DNA from: JAPSGM01 sp036556985
GTDB lineage: Bacteria; Chloroflexota; Limnocylindria; QHBO01
Reading direction: 5' to 3'
DNA length: 64,000 nt
Assembly: GCA_036556985.1 (NCBI GenBank)
Contig: DATBIK010000007.1
Span: 9,623 to 73,622 of the forward strand
Positions 16,176 to 24,991 of this stretch are shown here, one piece after another. Under the pieces are notes generated by a model. It was not told the DNA's origin, did no database searches, and worked only from the letters and a program-made list of their open reading frames with translations. Numbering within the stretch: position 1 is the first letter of the stretch; each line of letters opens with the position of its first letter. The position numbers and the translations under genes were made by a program.

Positions 16176-17630
16176 TCAACGCTTCGACGCACCTCCCGCT
16201 CCATCGACGGGAGCCTTGGGGCTGCCGAGCCGATACCCGAGCGCCCGCGGCAGGCCGGCCACCAGCCGGATCGGCATGCCGGCGCGGCGTCCATCGTCCT
16301 GTGCCTCGTCACTCCGCACCAGCGCCTCGCGCACGAGCCGGACGCCGACGGACCGGAATGGCTCCGGCGGGAAGCGCTGGTGGTGGCGGTTCACGATCGG
16401 CAGGCGCGCCAGCTCGCCGGCCGGGTCGCCGACCATGGCGGCCAGCAGGCGGCCCGCGAGATGGGCCGGCGCGACGCCGTTGCCCGAGTAGCCGTGCGCG
16501 TAGTGGATCCGGCCGCCGGCGCGCGAGCCGATGATCGGCAGGCGATCGGGGCTGATGTCGATCGGGCCGCCCCAGGCATCGGCGATCGGGACGTCCGCGA
16601 ACCCGGGGAGGAAGCGGTGCAGGGCGGCGCGCGCCCGCGCCTCGGCGCGCGGATCGCGGTCGTAGCGACCGTCGACGCGTCCCCCGTATGCGGCCCGCCC
16701 GACGCCGGCGCCGAACGCTACCCGGCCGTCGGGCGTGGTGCGGAAGTAGTGCACGGTGAAGCGTGCGTCGGCGATCGCCTCGCCACCGGTCCAGCCAACG
16801 GCGCGCAGCACGTCCGGCGCCGGCTCGGTGAGCACGATGTGGCTGCCCCAGGCCAGGAGGGAGGTGCCGAAGCCCGGCCAGTCCGCCGCCCAGGCGTTGA
16901 GCGCCAGCACGACCTGGTCCGCCCGGACCTCGCCGGCGCTCGTCGCCAGGCGGTTCGGCGTGCCGGGACGGACGCGCGCGACGTCCACGCCCTCGTGGAC
17001 CGTGGCGCCGCGTGCGAGGAGCACGCGCCGCAGCCCGCGGACGAGCCGGGCCGGCTGCACCGTCGCGGCATTCGGCATGAGCGCGGCGCCCCGGATCACC
17101 GGCGCGTTGCAGCGGGCGCGTGCCTCGTTCGCGGTCAGCTCCACGTACGCGTCGTCGACGCCAAGCCCACGCAGCGTCCGCACCGCCGGCCACCACTCGC
17201 CGTCCTGCGCCGGCGAGGCGCTGACACGGAGGTAGCCCGCGCGCCGATACCAGGCATCCACCCCCGTTGCCTCGCACCATGCGCCTATGGCGCCGACGCT
17301 CTCGTCGACGAGCCGCAGCAGGGCGAGCGCTGCCTCGGGCCCGAAGCGCTCGACGAGGTACGGTGCCTGGTCCCACCAGCCGTGGAGGAAGCCGCCGTTT
17401 CGTCCGCTCGGGCCGCCGCCGCAGCTTGAGCGCTCGAGCACCGCCACGCGGATCCCCGGCTGCGTCTCGAGCAGCCACCAGGCGGTCCACAGGCCGGTAT
17501 AGCCGCCGCCCACCACCGCCACGTCATAGCGGCTGCCGGGCTCGAGGGCCGCGGCCGGCGGTGAGAGTTCGGCCGCCTCGGCTTCGAGCGCCTCGCGGAG
17601 CCACCAGCCAACCGGTTGCGCCACGGACAT
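16176..17630 (-). CDS. FAD-dependent oxidoreductase of the DAO/PuuB type
   Basis: A 484-residue flavoenzyme with the ADP-binding GGGYTG motif at residues 41-46 and the GPSGRNGGF tract typical of gamma-glutamylputrescine oxidase (PuuB) and OrdL proteins; the C-terminal FAD-binding part reads GYSGNGVAPAHLAGRLLA. It likely oxidises an amine released or imported through the transporter encoded next in the operon (92 bases downstream). With the aldehyde dehydrogenase at 25.6 kb and the aminotransferase at 36.5 kb, a Puu-like route from putrescine to succinate could be built, but gamma-glutamylputrescine synthetase is not in this window. A sarcosine or betaine demethylase is an alternative. Confidence 0.8.
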   Translation of the reverse strand: MSVAQPVGWWLREALEAEAAELSPPAAALEPGSRYDVAVVGGGYTGLWTAWWLLETQPGIRVAVLERSSCGGGPSGRNGGFLHGWWDQAPYLVERFGPEAALALLRLVDESVGAIGAWCEATGVDAWYRRAGYLRVSASPAQDGEWWPAVRTLRGLGVDDAYVELTANEARARCNAPVIRGAALMPNAATVQPARLVRGLRRVLLARGATVHEGVDVARVRPGTPNRLATSAGEVRADQVVLALNAWAADWPGFGTSLLAWGSHIVLTEPAPDVLRAVGWTGGEAIADARFTVHYFRTTPDGRVAFGAGVGRAAYGGRVDGRYDRDPRAEARARAALHRFLPGFADVPIADAWGGPIDISPDRLPIIGSRAGGRIHYAHGYSGNGVAPAHLAGRLLAAMVGDPAGELARLPIVNRHHQRFPPEPFRSVGVRLVREALVRSDEAQDDGRRAGMPIRLVAGLPRALGYRLGSPKAPVDGAGGASKR

Positions 17631-17718
17631 CGGCGGGGCAAGCCTCTGAAGTGGGGCTTAAGTCAGCCGGATGGTACGGCCCGCCGGCCGTCGCGGTCAA
17701 TGGATCGCGGCGCATCGG

Positions 17719-17724
17719 TACAAT
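17719..17724 (+). promoter_or_regulatory. -10 box (TACAAT) of a probably leaderless transcript
   Basis: TACAAT ends 6 bases before the GTG at 17731, which supports that GTG as the regulator's start over the longer open frame. Confidence 0.55.
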
Positions 17725-17730
17725 CCGGCC

Positions 17731-18288
17731 GTGGCCACCGACGAGACGCTCATCGGGCGGAGCCTGCGTGCGGCGCGGCACCGGCGAGGGATGACGCTCC
17801 GCGAGGTGGCGGACCAGGCCGGCGTGACGGAGAGCTTTCTCTCGCAGGTCGAGCGGGACGTCGCCAGCCCCTCGATCGCCACCCTGCGCCGCATCGCAGG
17901 GGGGCTGGGGACGAGCATCGGGGCGCTGCTCGACGCGGCGGGCCCGCACGGGCACCTCGTGAAGCGTGGCCAGCGGCGGGTCGTGGCCTACGCCGGCCTC
18001 GGCGCCCGCGACGAGTTCCTCACCGACGGGACGAACGCGCGGTTGCAGCTCATCGAGTCGTACATCGAGCCGGGCGGCGGCACCGGGCCGGAAGCCTACG
18101 CGCACGAGTCGGACGAGGAGTGCCTCGTCGTGCTCGAGGGCCGCCTCGACCTGTGGGTCGGGGACGAGACGTACCGCCTCGAGGCGGGCGACGCGATCCG
18201 CTACCCGAGCCGGATCGCCCACCGCAACGAGAACCCCGGGCCGGACCCGGCGCGCGTCCTCTTCGTCCTCACTCCGCCGTCGTATTGA
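17731..18288 (+). CDS. XRE-family regulator with C-terminal cupin domain (PuuR-like)
   Basis: A 185-residue protein: a helix-turn-helix at about residues 5-62 (RGMTLREVADQAGVTESFLSQVE is the recognition region, split here as RGMTLREVAD then QAGVTESFLSQVE) and a cupin_2 domain at about 105-180 with the PGGGTGPEAYAHES and HRNENPG segments. This is the architecture of PuuR-type regulators, where the cupin binds the pathway metabolite. It is divergent from the FAD oxidoreductase/transporter operon, with 100 bases between the starts, so it most likely controls that operon and itself. It has no ribosome binding site and a -10 box 6 bases upstream. Confidence 0.85.
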   Translation: MATDETLIGRSLRAARHRRGMTLREVADQAGVTESFLSQVERDVASPSIATLRRIAGGLGTSIGALLDAAGPHGHLVKRGQRRVVAYAGLGARDEFLTDGTNARLQLIESYIEPGGGTGPEAYAHESDEECLVVLEGRLDLWVGDETYRLEAGDAIRYPSRIAHRNENPGPDPARVLFVLTPPSY

Positions 18289-18315
18289 GCGGACGGCAGC
18301 ATCGCCATGCGGTGC

Positions 18316-18321
18316 TAGCAT
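18316..18321 (+). promoter_or_regulatory. -10 box (TAGCAT) for the thiolase gene
   Basis: TAGCAT ends 9 bases before the ATG at 18331, predicting a transcript with at most a few bases of leader. Confidence 0.45.
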
Positions 18322-18330
18322 CGGCGCCTG

Positions 18331-19551
18331 ATGCGAACCGATCCCTCGCGCACACCGGTCGTCGTCGACGGCCTGCGCACGCCCTTCGGCAGATACGGCG
18401 GCGCGCTCGCGCAGGTCAGGCCCGACGACTTGGCCGCCCACGTCATCCGGGCCGTGGTCGCCCGGACCGGCGTGGAGGTCGAGGCCATCGACGACGTCAT
18501 CTTCGGTGCGGCGAACCAGGCGGGCGAGGACAACCGCAACGTCGGGCGCATGGCCGCGCTGCTCGCCGGGCTGCCGGTCGAGGTGCCCGGCGCGACGGTG
18601 AACCGCCTGTGCGGATCGGGCATGAACGCAGTCGTGAACGCGGCCCACGCAATCGCTGCCGGTGACGGCTCGCTGTTCGTGGCCGGCGGCGTGGAGTCGA
18701 TGACCCGCGCCCCGTTCGTCATGGCCAAGCCGTCGGCGGCCTTCCCGCGTGGGGAGCAGACCCTGTACGACACGACGCTCGGCTGGCGCTTCACGAACCC
18801 GCGCCTGGCCGAGGCGCACTACCCGTACTCGATGGGGGAGACAGCCGAGAACGTCGTCGAGCGCTGTGGGGTGACGCGCGACGAGCAGGACGCCTTCGCC
18901 CTCGAGTCGCAGCAGCGGTGGGCCGCCGCCCAGGCGACCGGCCGCTTCGCGGACGAGGTCGTGCCCATCGACGTCGCCGAAGGCAACGCGACCCGCACGC
19001 TCGACACGGACGAGCATCCACGACCGGAGACGACGCTTGAGCAGCTCGCGAAGTTGAAGCCTGCCTTCCGGCGCGATGCGTCCGGGAGCGTGACCGCCGG
19101 TAACAGCAGCGGCATCAACGACGGCGCGGCCGCGCTGCTCGTCACCTCCGAGGCGCGCGCGCGCGAGCTCGGCCTGCGGCCGATGGCCCGCATGCTGGCC
19201 TCGGCGGTGGCGGGCGTCGATCCGGCCACGATGGGCCTGGGCCCGATCCCCGCCTCGCGCAGGGCGCTCGAGCGCGCCGGCCTCTCGGTGGACGACCTGG
19301 ACCTGGTCGAGCTGAACGAGGCGTTCGCCGCGCAGGCCATCCCCTGCATGCGGGAGCTCGGCCTCGATCCGGAGAAGGTGAACGTGAACGGCGGCGCGAT
19401 CGCCATCGGGCATCCGCTCGGCGCCTCCGGCGCGCGCCTGGTGGCGACGCTGCTCCACGAGATGCGGCGGCGCGGCGCGCGGTACGGCCTGGCCACGATG
19501 TGCATCGGCGTCGGCCAGGGCATCGCATCGGTCTGGGAGGCGGCCGAGTAG
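18331..19551 (+). CDS. Acetyl-CoA acetyltransferase/3-oxoadipyl-CoA thiolase (PaaJ/PcaF-like)
   Basis: A 406-residue thiolase that cleaves 3-oxoacyl-CoA to acetyl-CoA and a shortened acyl-CoA. The acyl-accepting Cys94 ([11 protein letters not shown]) and the C-terminal GHPLGASG and CIGVGQG motifs with catalytic His and Cys are all present. The [14 protein letters not shown] segment is typical of 3-oxoadipyl-CoA thiolases, and it fits the PaaG/PaaH-like pair at 9.9-11.9 kb. It is followed 2 bases later by the SIMPL protein. Confidence 0.85.
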   Translation: MRTDPSRTPVVVDGLRTPFGRYGGALAQVRPDDLAAHVIRAVVARTGVEVEAIDDVIFGAANQAGEDNRNVGRMAALLAGLPVEVPGATVNRLCGSGMNAVVNAAHAIAAGDGSLFVAGGVESMTRAPFVMAKPSAAFPRGEQTLYDTTLGWRFTNPRLAEAHYPYSMGETAENVVERCGVTRDEQDAFALESQQRWAAAQATGRFADEVVPIDVAEGNATRTLDTDEHPRPETTLEQLAKLKPAFRRDASGSVTAGNSSGINDGAAALLVTSEARARELGLRPMARMLASAVAGVDPATMGLGPIPASRRALERAGLSVDDLDLVELNEAFAAQAIPCMRELGLDPEKVNVNGGAIAIGHPLGASGARLVATLLHEMRRRGARYGLATMCIGVGQGIASVWEAAE

Positions 19552-19553
19552 CC

Positions 19554-20192
19554 GTGGCGGAGCAGGTCGAGCGCGCGATCGTGGTGACCGGCGAGGCCAG
19601 CGTGCGGCGCGCGCCGGACACAGCGGTCGTCTCGCTGGCTGTGACGGTGCGTGACGCGCGTCCCGCGCGGGCGCGCGATGCCGCCAGCCAGCGCGCTTCG
19701 GACGTCCTCGCCACCCTCCGCCAGCTGGGCCTCCCCGATGCCGATGTGCAGGCCGCATCCCTCGTCGTCCAGCCCGTCCACGACTACGCGTCCGGGACGC
19801 AGAAGCTCATCGGCTTCGACGCGTCGCGACCGATCACGGTGCGCCTTCGCGACCTCGAGCTGCTCGGCCCGGTCCTCGACGGGCTCGTGGACGACGGCGC
19901 CACGCAGGTGCAGGGAACCGTGATGCAGCTCGCTGAGCCGGAGGAGGCGTCGCGCGAGGCGCTCGCTGCGGCGTACGCGGCGGCCGCGGGGCGGGCGGAG
20001 GCGCTTGCGGCAGCGGCCGGCCTGACGCTCGGCGAGCCGATCCGCATCGAGGAGGAGGCAGGCTGGGTGCCGTTCCGCGGCCAAGACATGGCCATGATGC
20101 GCGGCGCGGTCGCCGAGGGTGCGCCAACCGAGGTGGCGGTGGGCGAGATCGAGATCAGCGCACGCGTGCGGACCTGGTTCAACCTGGGCTGA
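19554..20192 (+). CDS. SIMPL (DUF541) domain protein
   Basis: A 212-residue protein from a GTG two bases after the thiolase stop. Nearly its whole length is one SIMPL domain: [22 protein letters not shown] at the start (given here as IVVTGEAS and [12 protein letters not shown]), then a helix-rich middle and a C-terminal [17 protein letters not shown]. Most SIMPL proteins are exported and have a signal peptide; none is visible here, so this one seems cytoplasmic. The family role is unknown (some members affect membrane stress). It is convergent with the F420 enzyme gene with no gap. Confidence 0.75.
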   Translation: MAEQVERAIVVTGEASVRRAPDTAVVSLAVTVRDARPARARDAASQRASDVLATLRQLGLPDADVQAASLVVQPVHDYASGTQKLIGFDASRPITVRLRDLELLGPVLDGLVDDGATQVQGTVMQLAEPEEASREALAAAYAAAAGRAEALAAAAGLTLGEPIRIEEEAGWVPFRGQDMAMMRGAVAEGAPTEVAVGEIEISARVRTWFNLG

Positions 20193-21182
20193 TCAGGAGA
20201 GCCGGAGGCGAGGGAGCACCTTGTCGCCGAAGGTTGCGATGAACTCCGCCTGGTTGCGTCCGACGTTGTGCAGGTAGATCTCGTCGAAGCCCATCTCGAC
20301 GTAGTTCTGGAGCGCGTCGACGTGCTCGTCGAGATCGGCGCTGATGAGCATCCGGTTCGCGAAGTGCTCGATCCGCACGAGCTTCGCGATGTTCGCGAAG
20401 TCCTCCGGGTTCTTGATGTCCTGCTTCGGGAACGGCATCCCGCCGTTCGGCCATTCCTTCAGCGCCTGCTCCTCGGCGGCCTCCTGCGTATCGGCCCACG
20501 AGACGTGGACCTGGAGCTGGGTGCGCATGGCCTCGGGATCCTTGCCGGCTTCGCGCGCGCCCTCGCGGAACCGGTCCCAGAGCATGGCGATCTTCTCGTC
20601 GGCGGCTCCGACGGTGATGATCCCGTCGGCGAACCTGCCGGTGCGCTTCGCGTTGAGCGGCCCGGCGGTGGCGACGTAGATCGGCACGCGCTCGTCAGGG
20701 AGGGTGTAGAGGCGGGCGGACTCCAGGGTGAAGTACTCGCCGTCGTGCTTCACCACCTTCCCCGTGAACAGCTTGTCGATGACCTCGATGGCCTCGAACA
20801 TCATCGCGCTGCGGATACCGATCTCCGGCCACTCGCCGCCGATGACGTGCTCGTTCAGCGCCTCTCCGGCGCCGAGGCCCAGCCAGGTGCGCCCCGGGTA
20901 CATGGCGCCGAGGGTTGCCGCGGCGTGGGCGATGACCGCGGGGTGGTAGCGGAAGCCGGGGCAGGTGACCGCGGTCCCGAACGGCAGCGATGTGCGCTGG
21001 CCGAGCGCGCCCATGAAGGCGAAGGCGAAGGCCGACTGGCCCTGCTCCGGCGTCCACGGGTGGAAGTGCTCGCTCACCTGGAAGCCGGCGCTGAAGCCGG
21101 CGCCCTCCGCCTGCTCCGCCCAGTCGAGCAGGTCGGTGGGGTGGAACTGCTCGAGCATGCAGGCGTATCCGATCTTCGTCAT
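20193..21182 (-). CDS. F420-dependent oxidoreductase, glucose-6-phosphate dehydrogenase (FGD)-like
   Basis: A 329-residue bacterial luciferase-like (LLM) TIM-barrel enzyme. QVSEHFHPWTPEQG, GTAVTCPGFRYHPAV and GLGAGEALNEHVIGG are typical of F420-dependent glucose-6-phosphate dehydrogenase and the TIGR03557 group; the His of SEHFHPW is in the active-site region. Such enzymes move hydride to coenzyme F420, so the organism probably makes F420. Whether glucose-6-phosphate is the substrate cannot be decided. Start taken at MTKIGY (21182), two codons inside the longer frame. It is divergent from the GNAT gene. Confidence 0.82.
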   Translation of the reverse strand: MTKIGYACMLEQFHPTDLLDWAEQAEGAGFSAGFQVSEHFHPWTPEQGQSAFAFAFMGALGQRTSLPFGTAVTCPGFRYHPAVIAHAAATLGAMYPGRTWLGLGAGEALNEHVIGGEWPEIGIRSAMMFEAIEVIDKLFTGKVVKHDGEYFTLESARLYTLPDERVPIYVATAGPLNAKRTGRFADGIITVGAADEKIAMLWDRFREGAREAGKDPEAMRTQLQVHVSWADTQEAAEEQALKEWPNGGMPFPKQDIKNPEDFANIAKLVRIEHFANRMLISADLDEHVDALQNYVEMGFDEIYLHNVGRNQAEFIATFGDKVLPRLRLS

Positions 21183-21192
21183 GCGCACAGCG

Positions 21193-21198
21193 TACCCT
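21193..21198 (+). promoter_or_regulatory. -10 box (TACCCT) of a probably leaderless transcript
   Basis: TACCCT ends 7 bases before the ATG at 21206; no ribosome binding site is seen. Confidence 0.4.
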
Positions 21199-21205
21199 CA
21201 GGTAC

Positions 21206-22060
21206 ATGCTCAGGCTGGACCGATACCGGCGCGCCACCGACTTCCTCGCCGATGCCGGGGCCTGGCTCACCGAGCGCGAGGCCGAGCACAACCTGATCCT
21301 GGGGATCGCCTCCGGACTGGAAGACGACGAGACGAGCGCCACCGACGAGCCCCCGTACCTGGCGCTCGTGCGTGACGACGCGCGCCCGGTGGCCGCCGCC
21401 CTGCGCACGCCGCCGTGGAACCTGCTCCTGTCGGAGGTGGATGACCCGGCGGCGCTCGCCGTGCTCGCCGACGACCTCGCCGGCGCGCAGCTGCCCGGCG
21501 TCACGGGCCCACCCCACGCCGTGCGGCACTTCGCCGCGTCCTGGACGACGATGAACGGCGGCCGCAGCGAGGTGGCGATGGAGGAGGGCATCTACCGCCT
21601 GGAGCGGGTCGTCCATCCGCCACCGGTGAGGGGCAGAGCTCGGCGCGCGACCGCTGATGACCGGCCGCTGCTGCGCGAATGGGTGGGCGCCTTCCACATC
21701 GAGGCTGGACTGCCGACGGAGCGCAACCGGGCGCGCACCATCATCGACGAGTGGGAGCCGGAGACGGGCCGCCAGTTCTGGCTGTGGGACGTGGAAGGTC
21801 GCCCCGTCTCGCTGGTCGGTGCCGGCAGCCCGACGCCGAACGGCATCCGCATCGGTCCGGTCTACACCCCGCCGCAGGAGCGGGGCCACGGCTATGCGAG
21901 CGTCCTGACGGCGGTGGCCAGCCAATGGAACCTCGACCAGGGCCGCCGCTTCTGCTTCCTCTACACGAACCTCGCCAACGCGACCGCCAACCACATCTAC
22001 CAGGCCATCGGCTACGAGCGCGTGACCGATGCGCTCATGGTCCGCTTCACCGCGGAGTGA
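21206..22060 (+). CDS. GNAT-family N-acetyltransferase
   Basis: A 284-residue protein. The N-terminal ~130 residues form a divergent half without a recognisable acetyl-CoA loop; the C-terminal half holds IGPVYTPPQERGHGYASVLTA, here read as IGPVYTPPQ followed by the ERGHGYAS pyrophosphate-binding loop, and a NATANHIYQAIGYERV end typical of GNATs. The two-part design resembles predicted acetyltransferases of the DUF4081-GNAT kind. Substrate unknown. The gene stands alone between two others on the opposite strand. Confidence 0.75.
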   Translation: MLRLDRYRRATDFLADAGAWLTEREAEHNLILGIASGLEDDETSATDEPPYLALVRDDARPVAAALRTPPWNLLLSEVDDPAALAVLADDLAGAQLPGVTGPPHAVRHFAASWTTMNGGRSEVAMEEGIYRLERVVHPPPVRGRARRATADDRPLLREWVGAFHIEAGLPTERNRARTIIDEWEPETGRQFWLWDVEGRPVSLVGAGSPTPNGIRIGPVYTPPQERGHGYASVLTAVASQWNLDQGRRFCFLYTNLANATANHIYQAIGYERVTDALMVRFTAE

Positions 22061-22109
22061 CGCCAGCGGGCCGCCCGCCTCGCGGCGAGCGGCCCTCGGT
22101 TGGGTGGGG

Positions 22110-22823
22110 TCAGTGCCAGGGGCCGCCGCGATGGCCGGGCCCGCCCGGGCCGAAGCGGCCTACGCGACCCTCGCCACCCTCGTCGAGCCAGGCCCGGATC
22201 CGGTCGAGCATCGCGTCCGCGCGCTCCTGGTCCAGGCCCTCGGCCACGGCGGCGTCGAGGTCGGCCTCGACCGCGGCGACGACCGTGTCCTTCAGCGCGT
22301 CGTAGGCGACGCCCTCGTCAGCGGCGATCTCCTCGAGGGACTCGCCGTCTGCCATGCGGCCGATGAGATCGTCCGAGCCGAGGCCCAGCGCACCCGCCGC
22401 CGCCTCGATGACGTCCGCGCGCATGAAGCCGTGCGCGGCGCCGATCGCCAGGCCGCGGCCGAAGCCCAGCCCGAACCCGAAGCCGCAACCAACCTCCTCG
22501 AGGTTCTCGATCCGCTCCGTCATGGCCGCGGCGCGATCCTCGTCGAGGTCGCCCGCCTCCACGGCGGCCTCGATGGCCGCGATTGCGGCCGCCTTGCCGG
22601 CAGGAAGCAGGTCATCGGTGCTCACGCCGAGCTCGGCGGCGAACGTGTCGAGGAAGACCTCGCAGTACTCGCCGTCGCCGAACGGGCCGTGGAGGTCGAC
22701 GCGGGCATCGGTCCCGTCGGTGGTGGTGCCAGGGGCGGCCAGCACCCCGCCGATCAGCGTCCCGCCCACCAGGGCGGTGATCATCAGCAGGCCGGCGCCG
22801 CCGAGCAGCTTCGCAATCTGCAT
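22110..22823 (-). CDS. Secreted helical protein with a Gly/Phe-rich centre
   Basis: A 237-residue protein. The start at MQIAKLL is fixed by GAGGAG 7 bases upstream; the earlier ATG at 22838 overlaps that site. It has a signal peptide or membrane anchor, then an acidic Ala-rich helical region, a GFGFGLGFGRG segment, a second helical repeat (IEAAAGALGLGSDDLIGRM then LDAAVAEGLDQERAD) and a Gly/His/Pro tail. The two helical parts, each with an ADxxLDRI-like ending, look like an internal duplication. It resembles small exported proteins controlled by envelope stress systems, and it is divergent from a two-component system with a shared operator. No family name can be given. Confidence 0.65.
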   Translation of the reverse strand: MQIAKLLGGAGLLMITALVGGTLIGGVLAAPGTTTDGTDARVDLHGPFGDGEYCEVFLDTFAAELGVSTDDLLPAGKAAAIAAIEAAVEAGDLDEDRAAAMTERIENLEEVGCGFGFGLGFGRGLAIGAAHGFMRADVIEAAAGALGLGSDDLIGRMADGESLEEIAADEGVAYDALKDTVVAAVEADLDAAVAEGLDQERADAMLDRIRAWLDEGGEGRVGRFGPGGPGHRGGPWH

Positions 22824-22893
22824 CTTCGTGCTCCTCATCTGTCGCGTCTCGCCGGGCGGGAGCGGACGTCCGCACCAGCATCCGCCGGCGGCC

Positions 22894-22915
22894 GTGAAGA
22901 TCGGGTCAAGATCGG
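22894..22915. promoter_or_regulatory. Tandem 11-bp direct repeat, predicted response-regulator box
   Basis: GTGAAGATCGG and GTCAAGATCGG follow each other without a gap and differ at one position. Tandem repeats at 11-bp spacing are how OmpR/PhoB-type dimers bind DNA. A further inverted copy (TCTTGAC, 22925-22931) lies downstream. The site sits between the secreted protein gene and the response regulator. Confidence 0.55.
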
Positions 22916-22953
22916 CCCTATCGGTCTTGACAAGTCCTGAACCGCCGCGCGAC

Positions 22954-22959
22954 TACGAT
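22954..22959 (+). promoter_or_regulatory. -10 box (TACGAT) of the two-component operon
   Basis: TACGAT ends 7 bases before the response regulator ATG at 22967, another leaderless-type start. Confidence 0.5.
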
Positions 22960-22966
22960 TCGCCGC

Positions 22967-23677
22967 ATGGGAGCCCGCATCCTGGTCGTCGAGGATGAGC
23001 CGCGCCTGCGCGAGCTGCTGCGGCTGTACCTCGAGCGGGACGGCCACCAGGTGACCGATGTGGGGGACGGTTCGGCGGCCATCGCCGCCTACGACGCGGA
23101 GGGTGCCGACCTCGTGGTGCTCGACCTCATGCTGCCCGGCCTGCAGGGCGAGGCCGTCCTCGGCGCGCTCCGCGAGGCGGGTGACGTGCCGGTGCTCATC
23201 ACGAGTGCGAAGCGCTCGGACGCCGAGCGGATCGCCGGCCTGCGGCTCGGTGCCGATGACTACCTCGGCAAGCCGTTCAACCCGCACGAGCTCACGGCGC
23301 GGGTGGCGGCAATCCTGCGCCGGACGCAGCCCGAGGGCGCCCCTGACGACGGCGGGATCCTGTCGCTGGCCGATGGCCGGCTCGTGCTCGACCCGGCCTC
23401 GCGGCGCTACACCCTGGCCGATGGCGCCACCGGCCGGCTGACGCCGGGGGAGAGCGCCCTGCTCGTCGCCCTCGCCCGCCGACCCGGCGCGGTCCTCAGC
23501 CGCGACCAGCTGGTCGAGGCCGTGGCGCGGCGGCCGGACGAGGTGTACGGGCGCGTCGTGGACGTCCACGTCGCGAACCTGCGCCGCAAGCTCGGCGACG
23601 ATGCCGGCGACCCGTGGCTCATCGAGACGGTGCCGACCACCGGGTATCGGCTCGTGGCCAGCCGGGACGCGCCGTGA
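22967..23677 (+). CDS. OmpR-family response regulator
   Basis: A 236-residue regulator: receiver domain (about 1-120) with the acidic pair at 10-11, phosphoacceptor Asp53 (VLDLMLPG), the Thr/Ser site (ITSAKRSD) and Lys in GKPF; then a winged-helix DNA-binding domain (about 130-232) with the typical GRVVDVHVANLRRKLGD recognition part and TVPTTGYRL end. Phosphorylated by the kinase encoded next (GTGA overlap). The tandem repeat 50-70 bases upstream is its likely binding site, which would give autoregulation and control of the divergent secreted protein. Confidence 0.92.
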   Translation: MGARILVVEDEPRLRELLRLYLERDGHQVTDVGDGSAAIAAYDAEGADLVVLDLMLPGLQGEAVLGALREAGDVPVLITSAKRSDAERIAGLRLGADDYLGKPFNPHELTARVAAILRRTQPEGAPDDGGILSLADGRLVLDPASRRYTLADGATGRLTPGESALLVALARRPGAVLSRDQLVEAVARRPDEVYGRVVDVHVANLRRKLGDDAGDPWLIETVPTTGYRLVASRDAP

Positions 23678-24987
23678 CCGGCCGGCCGCTCTCCGTGCGG
23701 CTCGCGCTCGTCCTGTCGGGCGTGGTCGTGGCCGTCCTGCTCGTCGCCGGCCTCGCCGTGAACCGCATCGTGAGCCGCGGCCTCGAGGACCAGCTGGCCG
23801 ACATCCAGCGCGACCGGCTCGGCTTCCTCGCGCAGCAGCTGGAGGACGTGGACGTCAGCCAGCCGCGCGTGGCGGCGGCCGTGCAGCGGGCCATGCAGCG
23901 GGCCGCGCGCGGATCGGGCGGTCGGATGGTCCTCCTCGACGCCGACGGCAATGAGCTCGTCACGGCCGGGAACGTGCCACCCGGCGCGGCAACGCAACGG
24001 GTCGAGGAGGCGATCCCCGGTGATGCCGGCTGGACGCTGGCCGTCGACCTGCCCGGGGGGCGGCCGGCATTCCTCGGCGTGTTCAACGCCACGCTCCTCG
24101 TGGCCGGTGTGCTGGCCGTCGGGGCTCTCGTGCTTGCGTCTGCGCTCCTGTCCGAGCGCCTGACCCGGCCGCTGCGTGGCGTCGCGGCCGCCGCGCGCCG
24201 CCTCGGGTCCGGCGACCTTGGCGCGCGGGCAGCGGGTGGCCCGGACCGCGAGTCACAGGAGCTGGCCAGCTCCTTCAACGCGATGGCGGAACGCCTCGAG
24301 CGCTCGGAGGCACTCCGGCGCCGCGCGGCGGCGGACATGGCCCACGACCTCGCCACGCCGGCGACGGTCCTCGAGTCGCAGCTGCAGGCCATGGTGGACG
24401 GCGTCGTGCCGGCCGACCGCGCCGAGCTTGAACGCGCCCGCTCGGCGGCAGGTGCGCTGAGCGAGGTCATCGTCCAGCTCCGCGAGCTCGTCGACGCCGA
24501 GGCTGCGGCAACCCAGCGCAGCGTCCGCCACACCTCCGTCGCCGAGATGCTCGGCGAGGCGACCCAGGCGCTCGAGCCGTACTCGCGAGAGCGCGGCGTC
24601 CGCCTGCGGACCGATCGCATCCCGGACGCCACCCTCGAACTCGACCCCACCCAGGTCGGCCGAGCGCTGCGCAACGTTCTCGCCAACGCCATCCAGCACT
24701 CGCCTGCGGATGGGGAGGTGGTCGTCTCCGCCGAGGTGCTGCCCGCCGAGGTCGTTGTGCGCGTGGCGGACTCCGGCGGCGGCATCGCCGCGGCTGACCT
24801 GCCGCACATCTTCGAGCGCTTCTACCGCGCCGATCCCTCCCGGGGCGGCAGTGCGCAGCCTTCCGGCAGCGGCATCGGGCTCACCATCGCGCGCGAGCTG
24901 CTGGCGGCGAACGGCGGCAGCGTCGAGGTGGAGCGCACCGGCTCGGACGGGACGACCTTCGCGCTGCGCCTACCGCGCGGGGTCTGA
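23674..24987 (+). CDS. Membrane sensor histidine kinase (BaeS-like)
   Basis: A 437-residue kinase, starting at a GTG that overlaps the regulator stop. One N-terminal helix (about 8-30), an extracytoplasmic region to about 130, a second helix (132-155), a HAMP linker, a HisKA domain with the phosphorylated His in DMAHDLATP (about 225) and an HATPase domain with NVLANAIQH (N box), DSGGGI (G1), FERFYRADP (F) and GSGIGL (G2). The sensed signal is not evident; the linked secreted protein suggests an envelope stress system. Confidence 0.9.
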   Translation: MTGRPLSVRLALVLSGVVVAVLLVAGLAVNRIVSRGLEDQLADIQRDRLGFLAQQLEDVDVSQPRVAAAVQRAMQRAARGSGGRMVLLDADGNELVTAGNVPPGAATQRVEEAIPGDAGWTLAVDLPGGRPAFLGVFNATLLVAGVLAVGALVLASALLSERLTRPLRGVAAAARRLGSGDLGARAAGGPDRESQELASSFNAMAERLERSEALRRRAAADMAHDLATPATVLESQLQAMVDGVVPADRAELERARSAAGALSEVIVQLRELVDAEAAATQRSVRHTSVAEMLGEATQALEPYSRERGVRLRTDRIPDATLELDPTQVGRALRNVLANAIQHSPADGEVVVSAEVLPAEVVVRVADSGGGIAAADLPHIFERFYRADPSRGGSAQPSGSGIGLTIARELLAANGGSVEVERTGSDGTTFALRLPRGV

Positions 24988-24991
24988 AACG

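Noticed and set aside
17524..19758. A 744-codon open frame on the minus strand across the regulator and thiolase genes
   Set aside because: It is antisense to two well-supported genes, is rich in Arg/His/Ala, and has no domain. Such frames arise from the high GC at third codon positions. The same applies to long antisense frames at 945-2174, 3876-5489, 25453-27657, 29723-31123, 32013-34319 and 48000-49994.
22838..22838. ATG at 22836-22838 as start of the secreted protein
   Set aside because: The GAGGAG ribosome binding site lies directly between this ATG and the next, serving the ATG at 22823.
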